A stretch of 18,782 nt of DNA, taken from contig CAZJBT010000028.1 of assembly GCA_964544345.1 (NCBI GenBank), positions 1 to 18,782 of the forward strand, given 5' to 3'. The notes under the pieces were generated by a model. It saw only the letters and a program-made list of their open reading frames with translations, was not told the DNA's origin and did not search any database. Source of the stretch: CAKTOF01 sp964544345 (lineage in GTDB: Bacteria; Bacillota; Clostridia; Oscillospirales; Oscillospiraceae). Shown piece by piece: positions 7,304 through 13,544 of this stretch (positions are counted from its first letter, which is position 1; each line of letters begins with the position of its first letter). The translations under genes were made by a program, and so were the position numbers.

Positions 7304-7306
7304 CAC

Positions 7307-7324
7307 GACGGCAAAAGCGCCGTC
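7307..7324 (+). other. Small hairpin directly after the aldo/keto reductase stop
   Basis: GACGGC and GCCGTC form a 6-bp stem with a 6-nt AAAAGC loop 3 bp after the stop codon. CTATTTA follows rather than a T-run, so at most it is a weak terminator or a 3'-end stabiliser. The strong terminator lies about 100 bp further on. Confidence 0.4.
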
Positions 7325-7428
7325 CTATTTACCGTGTGTTTCGGACGAGGTTCAATGAGAAACGCAGAAACCGCACAGCGCATCCATTGATCATGGTCAA
7401 AAACCGATCGTCTCTGAAAAAGCGTATC

Positions 7429-7464
7429 AAAACGGCGTTTGGACAATTCCAAACGCCGTTTTTT
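7429..7464 (+). terminator. Rho-independent terminator of the glpK-aldo/keto reductase unit
   Basis: A perfect 14-bp stem (AAAACGGCGTTTGG / CCAAACGCCGTTTT) with a 6-nt ACAATT loop ends in a run of six T that starts inside the stem. It is 125 bp downstream of the reductase stop. The 7325-7428 stretch in between shows no gene. Confidence 0.93.
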
Positions 7465-7489
7465 CGCTATACATTTTGCTCATCCGCCC

Positions 7490-7550
7490 TTTGCATAGCT
7501 TTCTTCGTTGTTATAATGTCCGGATTATAGGACACTCTTTGGAATACAAT
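7490..7550 (+). promoter_or_regulatory. Promoter region of the 62-aa protein gene, with palindrome and two -10 candidates
   Basis: TTTGCA (7490-7495) is followed after 16 bp by a consensus TATAAT (7512-7517). Directly after comes the palindrome TGTCCGGATTATAGGACA (7517-7534), and 10 bp further a second -10-like hexamer, TACAAT (7545-7550). In the second arrangement GGATTA inside the palindrome falls at 17-bp spacing, exactly as at 3643-3676. If TATAAT is used, the palindrome covers the transcription start as a repressor site would. If TACAAT is used, it overlaps the -35 position. Confidence 0.5.
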
Positions 7551-7578
7551 GAGGACAGAAGACAAGGAGGAATGACCC

Positions 7579-7767
7579 ATGCATCCGATCATTGAACTGA
7601 AGGACTATCTTCCGCAACGACCCGCGCTCGACCTGACGCCCTATGAGCAGCGCAATGCGGTACGGTTCCGCCAGAGGCGCTTTCTCTCCGCGCTTGAGGC
7701 CGCCGTCACTGCCGTCATCGGCGTGTGCATGGTGATCTGCACCGCCGCAATGCTCACGATCCTTTAA
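7579..7767 (+). CDS. 62-aa protein with a single C-terminal membrane segment
   Basis: The ATG is preceded by AAGGAGG (7564-7570) at 8 nt, a strong ribosome site. The N-terminal 38 residues are soluble and basic (MHPIIELKDYLPQRP, then YEQRNAVRFRQRRF). Residues 39-62 are hydrophobic (LEAAVTAVIGVCMVICTAAM), so the protein should be a tail-anchored or single-pass membrane protein with the basic part inside. I do not recognise a family. It has its own promoter region and ends 3 bp from the converging phosphoesterase stop. Confidence 0.8.
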   Translation: MHPIIELKDYLPQRPALDLTPYEQRNAVRFRQRRFLSALEAAVTAVIGVCMVICTAAMLTIL

Positions 7768-7770
7768 GGT

Positions 7771-8241
7771 TCAGCGCTCCACCGTCAGCAGGCGGCAGTC
7801 GATCTGGCCGTCATGCAGCTCGACCACACCGCAGCTGGCAGCGCCATGATCCGGACAAGAGCCGGGATTGAGCAGCCACAGGCCGCCCTCGCACAGGCAA
7901 AGCGGCCTGTGGGTGTGACCAAAGAGCGCAATCTGCGCGCCCATCTCGCGCGCAGCCAGGCTCAGGCGCAGCAGACCCTGCTTCACGCCGTAACGGTGCC
8001 CGTGCGTCATAAACACGGTCACTCCAGCGTATTGTTGTACCAGGGTATCCAGCAAACCGGTGATACCGTCACAATTGCCCGGGACGCGCAGCAGCGGCAG
8101 CTCCGGGAAGCGCTGCGCAAGCGCAGCGGCATCCCGCGCATGATCGCCCAAATGGACAACGACGTCCGGCCGCTCCGCGCGAACAAAGGCGCACATCGTC
8201 TCAAGCGCACCGTGGGAATCAGAAAAAGTAAGGAGCTTCAT
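7771..8241 (-). CDS. YfcE/MJ0936-type metallophosphoesterase
   Basis: This 156-aa calcineurin-like phosphoesterase (Metallophos_2) carries all metal-site motifs in order: FSDSHG at the N-terminus, LGDH, GNCD, THGHRYGVK, GHTHRP and LNPGS. Family members are two-metal phosphodiesterases active in vitro on model diesters; the physiological substrate is mostly unknown. The ATG at 8241 is preceded by AAAGGTGAG. It is divergent from the three-gene cluster (62 bp between start codons) and ends 3 bp from the converging 62-aa gene, with no terminator between them. Confidence 0.93.
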   Translation of the reverse strand: MKLLTFSDSHGALETMCAFVRAERPDVVVHLGDHARDAAALAQRFPELPLLRVPGNCDGITGLLDTLVQQYAGVTVFMTHGHRYGVKQGLLRLSLAAREMGAQIALFGHTHRPLCLCEGGLWLLNPGSCPDHGAASCGVVELHDGQIDCRLLTVER

Positions 8242-8303
8242 ATCTCACCTTTCTTCCCACCCCGTCATAGACTGAACTATCCGGGATATGGGAGGTTGAC
8301 AGG

Positions 8304-8531
8304 ATGGAACTTGGCGGATTTCAGATCAATCAGGAAAACATCCAGAAGGTATTTGGCACCAATGAAGGCAGACAGCTTCTTTCGCTGCTCAACCGTGACG
8401 GCGGCGCTGCGCTGCGGAAAGCCGCATCCGCGCTCCAACGCGGCAACCAGACCGCTGCGGCCGCAGTGCTCGAACCGTTGATGAATACGCCTGAGGCACA
8501 GGAGCTTGTGCGCAAGCTCAATCAGAAATAG
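8304..8531 (+). CDS. Small helical orphan protein, first gene of a three-gene cluster
   Basis: This 75-aa soluble, alanine-rich protein is predicted to be all helical. It starts MELGGFQINQENIQKVFG, has a central LLSLLNRDGGAALRKAASAL, and ends TPEAQELVRKLNQK. GGAGG (8291-8295) stands 8 nt before the ATG. It resembles, from memory, uncharacterised proteins of gut clostridia, but I cannot name a domain. The stop is 10 bp before the next ATG, within the same ribosome-site region, so the genes are probably co-transcribed. No convincing sigma-A promoter is visible in the 62-bp upstream gap. Confidence 0.8.
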   Translation: MELGGFQINQENIQKVFGTNEGRQLLSLLNRDGGAALRKAASALQRGNQTAAAAVLEPLMNTPEAQELVRKLNQK

Positions 8532-8541
8532 GAGGCTCCGG

Positions 8542-8919
8542 ATGGACGGACTGGAAGAAAAACTCACATCGTTTCTCAGCGACCCGTCCGCCATGGAGCA
8601 GATCCTCTCGATGGCACGCACGCTGGGATTGGGCGGCGACAGCGCGCCGTCCGCGCCGGCACCCGAGAACGCACCGCGGGAAACACCGGTAGAAAACGCC
8701 GACTCATCGCCGGGCGCGATGGAAGACCCGATGCTGCGCTCGCTCGTCGGCATAATGCTTGATGCCAGCCGCGACAGCGGCCGGCAGACCGCGGTGCTCA
8801 ACGCGCTGCGCCCCTTTGTCCGGCACGAGCGCAGGGAAAAAATCGATCGCGCCGCCCAAATCGCTAAAATGGCACACATTGCGGGCGTCGCGCTGAAAAA
8901 TCTGGAGAAGAAACCGTAA
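8542..8919 (+). CDS. 125-aa two-part orphan protein, second gene of the cluster
   Basis: The start is ATG 8542, with AGGAGG 6 nt upstream; the in-frame ATG at 8506 lies inside the previous gene. Residues 1-30 form a helix-rich head (MDGLEEKLTSFLSDPSAMEQ...). Residues 31-58 are a Pro/Ala/Glu-rich flexible linker. Residues 60-125 are helical and basic, with LLNALRPF-like and HERREKIDRAAQIAKMAHIA segments. No signal peptide and no membrane span are visible. I recognise no named domain. The head resembles the tail of the preceding protein over about 18 residues, which may mean a shared binding motif. Confidence 0.82.
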   Translation: MDGLEEKLTSFLSDPSAMEQILSMARTLGLGGDSAPSAPAPENAPRETPVENADSSPGAMEDPMLRSLVGIMLDASRDSGRQTAVLNALRPFVRHERREKIDRAAQIAKMAHIAGVALKNLEKKP

Positions 8920-8932
8920 GGGAGTTACGCCG

Positions 8933-9274
8933 ATGTATACAAGGTACATCCGCGGCGCCGACGGCATCTACCGCCGCCAGCAGGTCTCCGACACGCCGCA
9001 GCGCGCGCCGGAGCCGGAAGCGCCGGAGACATGCGAGACGCCGGAACCGTGCAGCCCGGCAAGGGACGCGCCGGAGCCTGTTTTGGCAGAGCTGTCACGC
9101 CATGCTGACCCGCCGGGCGAAAAAAAACCGCCGGGATTTCTCACATCGCTGCTTTCCCGGCAGTTTGATACCGATGATCTGCTGTTGGCCGCGATCGTGC
9201 TTCTCCTTCTGCTCGACGGCGGCGAAGAGGACTATATCGCGCTGCTGGCAGCACTCGCCTTCTTACTGTTCTAA
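8933..9274 (+). CDS. 113-aa orphan protein with a bipartite hydrophobic C-terminus, third gene of the cluster
   Basis: The ATG is preceded by AAGGGAG that overlaps the previous stop. The N-terminus MYTRYIRGADGIYRRQQV (1-18) is basic and aromatic. Residues 19-66 are a Pro/Glu-rich linker (with PEPEAPETCETPEP). Residues 83-94 (LLLAAIVLLLLL) and 101-113 (YIALLAALAFLLF) are two short hydrophobic stretches separated by DGGEED. Each is shorter than a full membrane span, so a re-entrant hairpin, an amphipathic membrane-surface element or a self-association zipper is possible. The last 12 bp overlap, tail to tail, the end of the leftward 260-aa gene. Function unknown. Confidence 0.82.
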   Translation: MYTRYIRGADGIYRRQQVSDTPQRAPEPEAPETCETPEPCSPARDAPEPVLAELSRHADPPGEKKPPGFLTSLLSRQFDTDDLLLAAIVLLLLLDGGEEDYIALLAALAFLLF

Positions 9275-10045
9275 CGAAAACGGCGCCGTGCCGTCCGGCA
9301 GGACAAAGGCGGCAGAGAACAACTCATCTGATGCCAACAGCGTCTCCGACAACGTCTCGCGGAGCTGATAAATCAGCATCTCACCGCTGACCGTGTCGGC
9401 GCGGCAGAGCAGCCCTGTCGCCACATCCACCCAATAGCTGTCCACATAACCGCCGTCGGAAGCGACCTGTACATAGATACAATTGCGCCCATCAAGGTCG
9501 GCGAGCGAGACAAAGCCTGCGTCGGTGACAGCGCCAGGCTCGGATTTAAGGACATCCTCATAGGTCGGAACCCCCATCAGATCGTCGAGCGTCAGCGTGC
9601 TGCCCAGCGCAAACGAGGTGACAATATTGTCATCCTGATACCACAGATAGGCCGTCTTTCCGTCCGATAGGCAGCTTCGGACGGTGCCGCCGTCTGTAAC
9701 GTCGACACGCACCAGGCCGCCGCTGACATAGAGTTCAGCAGTGCGCTCGGCGCTTCCGTCTGACCACGCGGTCGTCAGCGTCAGGTTCTGATGATACGAC
9801 GCCGGGCGTGAGAGCGTAGCGATCACACCGACGACATTCTCCGGCGTGACCTCAAGGAACAGCCCCTCTTCCACGCTGCCCGCTTCCGGCGGCGCAGCGG
9901 GCTGTGTCTGCTCAGGCAGCGTGATCCCCGCCCCGCCCCTCGCACCAGACAGCAGGAAAAATGCAGCTAGAATCAGCCCGACCAAAACAAGGGCGGACAC
10001 AAGCGCAATCACCAGCGTCCGAATGCCGCTGGATCGGTTTGCCAT
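9263..10045 (-). CDS. Membrane-anchored extracytoplasmic orphan, last gene of the trpS operon
   Basis: This 260-aa protein has an N-terminal signal-anchor (residues about 10-33, LVIALVSALVLVGLILAAFF), a short Pro-rich stretch and a beta-rich exposed domain. Segments such as AELYVSGGLVRVDV and SDGKTAYLWYQDD recall the LolA/RseB-type curved-sheet fold, which is inference from pattern only. No lipobox is visible. AGAGGGTGG precedes the ATG, and the gene follows mnaA by 21 bp, so it belongs to the same transcript as the wall-polymer genes. A role at the cell envelope is likely. It overlaps the converging small-protein cluster by 12 bp. Confidence 0.82.
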   Translation of the reverse strand: MANRSSGIRTLVIALVSALVLVGLILAAFFLLSGARGGAGITLPEQTQPAAPPEAGSVEEGLFLEVTPENVVGVIATLSRPASYHQNLTLTTAWSDGSAERTAELYVSGGLVRVDVTDGGTVRSCLSDGKTAYLWYQDDNIVTSFALGSTLTLDDLMGVPTYEDVLKSEPGAVTDAGFVSLADLDGRNCIYVQVASDGGYVDSYWVDVATGLLCRADTVSGEMLIYQLRETLSETLLASDELFSAAFVLPDGTAPFSLEQ

Positions 10046-10066
10046 GTGTCCACCCTCTTTCTTTCG

Positions 10067-11215
10067 TTATACAGGAAGAAAATCGACCGGCCGGTCAGGC
10101 CGGCGCCCAAACTTCCACTCGATCGCATCGGCGATCCGTGCGCAGGCACAGCCGTCGCCATAGGGATTGACGGCCTTCGCCATTGCCGCGTAGGCCGCAT
10201 CGGAGATCAGCAGCTCCTCTGCCAGGGCGACGATGGCGTCTGTCTCGACGCCGGCGAGCTTGACCGTACCGGCATCGACGGCCTCGGGTCGTTCCGTCTC
10301 CCTGCGCAGGACAAGCACCGGCTTGCCGAGCGAGGGTGCCTCCTCCTGCAGTCCGCCAGAGTCGGTCATGACCAGATAGCAGCGTGCTATCAGGTTGTGC
10401 ATCTCCTCAACGTTGAGCGGATCAATGAGGTGTACGTTCGGCATGTCGCTGAGTATACCGAACGCGCATTCGCGCACGACCGGGCTTAAATGCACAGGGT
10501 AGACAAGCTCCAGCTCGGGATGACGCAGCATGATGCGCCGGACGGCCTCCATGATGGCGCGCATCGGCTCGCCGTAGTTTTCACGCCGGTGACAGGTCAT
10601 GACGATGACGCGTTTGCTCCAGTCGACGGCGTTGAGCTGCTCAGCCGAGAAGCGGAACGCATCGCGTACGGTGTAGCGCATCGCGTCGACGACGGTGTTG
10701 CCCGTGACAAAAATATCGCCCATCACAGCTTCACGCCGCAGGTTCTCAGCGTTGGCCTTCGTCGGAGAAAAATGCAGCGCTGCGATATCGCCGACCAGAG
10801 TTCGGTTGATTTCCTCCGGGAAGGGCGAATAGCGGTCATAGGTGCGCAATCCCGCCTCAACATGGCCGACCGGAACCTGATGGTAGAACGCAGCCAGCGC
10901 GCCGGCAAACGTCGTCGACGTGTCGCCGTGGACTAAGATGAGGTCGGGCTTCGCCGTCTCGATCACCTGCTCCATGCCGTTCAGTGCCTTGGTCGTGATC
11001 GTTGTCAGGGTCTGGCGCGGCTCCATGATATTGAGGTCATAATCGGCCTTCAGGTCAAAAATCTGCATCACGGAGTCGAGCATTTCGCGGTGCTGCGCGG
11101 TGACACAGCAGATGGCGTCGATCGTCTCGCGCCGCTTCAGCTCGAGCACGAGCGGCGCCATTTTGATGGCTTCCGGCCGCGTGCCGAACACGCTCATTAC
11201 TTTCAGTTTACTCAT
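10067..11215 (-). CDS. mnaA: UDP-N-acetylglucosamine 2-epimerase (non-hydrolysing)
   Basis: The enzyme interconverts UDP-GlcNAc and UDP-ManNAc, the donor for teichoic-acid linkage units and other wall glycopolymers. From ATG 11215 the protein is 382 aa, the normal length. Family motifs are intact: VFGTRPEAIKMAP (residues 9-21), VHGDTSTTFAGALAAF, GHVEAGLRT, FPEEINR, GNTVVDAM, TCHRRENYG and TDSGGLQEEAPSLGKP. A longer frame from 11335 adds 40 arginine/lysine-rich residues; these are only the shifted reading of the acidic tagO tail and are rejected. The ATG overlaps the tagO stop by 8 bp (ATGAGTAA), so the two are coupled. Confidence 0.96.
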   Translation of the reverse strand: MSKLKVMSVFGTRPEAIKMAPLVLELKRRETIDAICCVTAQHREMLDSVMQIFDLKADYDLNIMEPRQTLTTITTKALNGMEQVIETAKPDLILVHGDTSTTFAGALAAFYHQVPVGHVEAGLRTYDRYSPFPEEINRTLVGDIAALHFSPTKANAENLRREAVMGDIFVTGNTVVDAMRYTVRDAFRFSAEQLNAVDWSKRVIVMTCHRRENYGEPMRAIMEAVRRIMLRHPELELVYPVHLSPVVRECAFGILSDMPNVHLIDPLNVEEMHNLIARCYLVMTDSGGLQEEAPSLGKPVLVLRRETERPEAVDAGTVKLAGVETDAIVALAEELLISDAAYAAMAKAVNPYGDGCACARIADAIEWKFGRRPDRPVDFLPV

Positions 11216-12380
11216 GCTCTGCGTCCTCTTTCGCGGAAGTTTCTTCCGGCGCATCCTCCGGCTTTTCAGCGCCGCCCTCTTGCGCCGGCGGTTCGCTCTG
11301 TTGCAGCGTCTCGTCCCCCTTTTCCTCGGCAGCATGCGAGGTCAGGAGCTTCATGCCGATACCGCCGACGATAAACACGGCGGCAATCAAAATCATCGCG
11401 CGCACCTCGCCGGAGGTGGTAAGCACAACGGCGGACAGGCCGAGAATCGCCGTGATCAGATAGGTGATGGCGACCGATTGCTTCTGCGAAAATCCCATAT
11501 CGATCAACCGGTGATGGACATGTCCGCGGTCGGCGACCATCGGATTCTGCCCCTTGGCAATGCGGCGCAGGAATGCGAAGCAGATATCAAAGATCGGTAC
11601 GCCAAGGATCAAAAACGGCACAGCAAACGAAATGATGGCGTACATTTTGAACAGTCCCTGGATCGACAGGCAGGCCAGAATATAGCCCAGAAAGGTCGAA
11701 CCGGTATCGCCCATAAAGATCTTGGCCGGGTTAAAATTGTACGGGATAAAGCCCAGGCACGCGCCGAGCAGCGCAGCCAGGATGACCGCGATGTTGCTCT
11801 CAGACACCATCAGCGCGATGACGAGCAGCGACGCGGTCGAAATCGCCGACACGCCGACGGCAAGCCCGTCAAGTCCGTCAATAAAGTTGACCGCGTTTGT
11901 GATCGCCACGATCCAGATGACCGTGACCGGCGCGGAGAGCCAGCCCAGGTTGAGATATGGCACAGCGCTGAGCAGATTGGGATTCGAGACGATCTGGATA
12001 GAACAGCCGTAATAGATCGCAATACACGCCGCCAGGATCTGAACGATAAATTTCGGCAGCGCTCTGAGCGTCATGATATCGTCGAGCACGCCGAGCACGA
12101 CGATTACGACCGAGCCGAGCAGGATCCCCTGCATCTGCCGGTCGATTTTTGCAAATACGAGCACGCTTAGGATGAATGCGATGAAGATCGCCAAACCGCC
12201 CAGGCGCGGGATCGGCACCTCGTGCATGCGGCGGTTGTCGCGCGGGACGTCGATCGCGCCGACCTTGCAGGCGAGCGTCTTGACCAGCGGCGTCGCAAGA
12301 AACGACACGACCGCGGCGGCCAGCAGCGCAAGCAGGAGCGTCAGCACCACCGTGCTGTCTATCGTCTGTATTTCAGGCAT
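11208..12380 (-). CDS. tagO: Undecaprenyl-phosphate GlcNAc-1-phosphate transferase (TagO/WecA, MraY family)
   Basis: This polytopic membrane enzyme moves GlcNAc-1-phosphate onto undecaprenyl phosphate, the first lipid step of wall teichoic acid or related polymers. In 390 residues it shows DVPRDNRRMHEVPIPRLGG (44-62), the metal-binding LDD (99-101), NFIDGLDGLAVG (165-176), MGDTGS (223-228) and DRGHVHHRL (284-292), with about ten hydrophobic spans. Residues 350-390 are an unusual hydrophilic tail rich in Glu, Pro, Ala and Gln. AAGGGAG at the trpS stop serves as ribosome site, 15 bp downstream of trpS. Pairing with mnaA fits a wall-polymer linkage unit. Confidence 0.95.
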   Translation of the reverse strand: MPEIQTIDSTVVLTLLLALLAAAVVSFLATPLVKTLACKVGAIDVPRDNRRMHEVPIPRLGGLAIFIAFILSVLVFAKIDRQMQGILLGSVVIVVLGVLDDIMTLRALPKFIVQILAACIAIYYGCSIQIVSNPNLLSAVPYLNLGWLSAPVTVIWIVAITNAVNFIDGLDGLAVGVSAISTASLLVIALMVSESNIAVILAALLGACLGFIPYNFNPAKIFMGDTGSTFLGYILACLSIQGLFKMYAIISFAVPFLILGVPIFDICFAFLRRIAKGQNPMVADRGHVHHRLIDMGFSQKQSVAITYLITAILGLSAVVLTTSGEVRAMILIAAVFIVGGIGMKLLTSHAAEEKGDETLQQSEPPAQEGGAEKPEDAPEETSAKEDAEHE

Positions 12381-12395
12381 TGGCTTGAATCTCCC

Positions 12396-13412
12396 TTACC
12401 GAGCCGCGATAAAGCCCACCTTCTTGTAGACCTTACGCAGCGTTTTCGAAGCGACGCGGGACGCCTTCTCCGCGCCCATCTGATACACAGACTGCAGATA
12501 TGCCTTGTCGGCAAGGATGCGCTTCGCCTCCTCACGGATCGGCGTGAGCATTTCCACAACAGCGTCGCCGACGGCCGGCTTGAAGTCCCCGTAGCCGCGG
12601 CCTTCAAACTCTCGCTCGATCTCCTCAAAGCCTTTGCCCGTGACGGCGGCGTAAATGCTCATCAGGTTCGACACGCCGGGCTTATTCTCCGGATCATAGC
12701 GGACGCAGCGCTCGGTGTCGGAGTCGGTGATGGCGCGTTTGAACTTACGGCGGATGCTATCCGGATCCTCCATCAGGAACACGCAGCCGTCCGGGATGGA
12801 TTTGGACATCTTGCCGGTCGGGTCAGTCAGACCCATGATACGCGCGCCGGTCTCGGGGATATATGGCTCCGGCATCTTGAACACGTCGCCGTAGAGACCG
12901 TTGAAACGCTGGACAATATTGCGGCACAGCTCGACGTGCTGCTTCTGATCCTCGCCGACCGGCACGAAATCTGGCTGGTAGAGAAGGATGTCCGCCGCCA
13001 TCAGCGACGGATAGGTAAACAGGCCGCCATTGATATTGTCCTGATGCTTGGCGGATTTGTCTTTGAACTGCGTCATGCGGCTCAGCTCGCCGAACATAGC
13101 ATAGCAATTGAGCACCCAGCCGAGCTCGGCATGCTCATGGACATGCGATTGGATGAAGAGCGTGTTTTTCTCCGGATCCAGGCCGCAGGCGATATACTGC
13201 GCGAGCTGCTCGAGCGTGCGGCGGCGCAGATCCGCGGGGTTCTGGCGCACGGTGATCGTGTGCATATCGGCCATAAAGTAGTAATTATCAAATTCATCCG
13301 TGCGTTCCACCCAGTTCTTGATGGCGCCGAGGTAATTGCCCAGGTGCAGGTCGCCGGATGGTTGGATGCCGGAAAGCATAACTTTTTTGGACGCTTGCGT
13401 TTTCTCTTCCAT
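12396..13412 (-). CDS. trpS: Tryptophan-tRNA ligase
   Basis: This class I aminoacyl-tRNA synthetase charges tRNA(Trp). The start ATG 13412 gives 338 aa, typical of bacterial TrpS, with AAAGGT about 10 nt upstream. The 30-residue upstream extension crosses the promoter and is rejected. The HIGH-type motif is PSGDLHLGNYLG (residues 18-29), and GKMSKS is complete (lysine 201 to serine 205). QFKDKSAKHQ and the VGEDQKQHVELCR segment are also typical. The leader from the predicted start site is only about 30 nt, so there is no room for a T-box. Confidence 0.97.
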   Translation of the reverse strand: MEEKTQASKKVMLSGIQPSGDLHLGNYLGAIKNWVERTDEFDNYYFMADMHTITVRQNPADLRRRTLEQLAQYIACGLDPEKNTLFIQSHVHEHAELGWVLNCYAMFGELSRMTQFKDKSAKHQDNINGGLFTYPSLMAADILLYQPDFVPVGEDQKQHVELCRNIVQRFNGLYGDVFKMPEPYIPETGARIMGLTDPTGKMSKSIPDGCVFLMEDPDSIRRKFKRAITDSDTERCVRYDPENKPGVSNLMSIYAAVTGKGFEEIEREFEGRGYGDFKPAVGDAVVEMLTPIREEAKRILADKAYLQSVYQMGAEKASRVASKTLRKVYKKVGFIAAR

Positions 13413-13450
13413 GACTGCAAGACCTTTCTTTCTTGGTTTCAATCTGATAT

Positions 13451-13479
13451 ATTTTAGCATAATCTTTCCCCGATGGCAA
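13451..13479 (-). promoter_or_regulatory. Sigma-A-type promoter of the trpS operon
   Basis: On the minus strand TTGCCA (13479-13474), 17 bp, then TAAAAT (13456-13451), with an extended TG one base upstream of the -10. The predicted start is about 30 nt before the trpS ATG. Confidence 0.85.
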
Positions 13480-13485
13480 TAAAAC

Positions 13486-13515
13486 TTGACAGAACCGGCC
13501 AAGAAAATATATAGT
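13486..13515 (+). promoter_or_regulatory. Sigma-A-type promoter of gltX
   Basis: A consensus TTGACA (13486-13491) is followed by TATATA at 16 bp (13508-13513) or TATAGT at 18 bp (13510-13515). The leader to the gltX ATG is about 23 nt and holds GGAGG. It is back to back with the trpS promoter, the -35 boxes being 6 bp apart. Confidence 0.82.
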
Positions 13516-13544
13516 AGAGGAAATCAAAATTCGGAGGCCATTTT

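Noticed and set aside
8266..8273. CATAGACT upstream of the three-gene cluster as a sporulation sigma-E-type -10
   Set aside because: It matches the -10 consensus at 7 of 8 bases as I know it, but no matching -35 stands at the required spacing, so the call is too weak.
8279..8295. TCCGGGATATGGGAGG as a third copy of the palindrome seen at 3659 and 7517
   Set aside because: Only about 11 of 16 positions agree, the symmetry is lost, and the site overlaps the ribosome site of the 75-aa gene.
11216..11335. 40-residue Arg/Lys-rich N-terminal extension of MnaA
   Set aside because: It is the out-of-frame reading of the acidic TagO tail. The family N-terminus (KVMSVFGTRPEAIK) begins right at ATG 11215.
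11100..12170. Open frame of 356 codons on the plus strand opposite tagO/mnaA
   Set aside because: Antisense to two well-recognised genes, rich in Arg/His/Asp and of low-complexity character. It is explained by the minus-strand codon use.
12222..13457. Long open frame (411 codons) on the plus strand opposite trpS
   Set aside because: It is the antisense shadow of trpS and its upstream region, caused by GC-rich codon bias. The composition is His/Arg-rich, with no ribosome site and no recognisable family.
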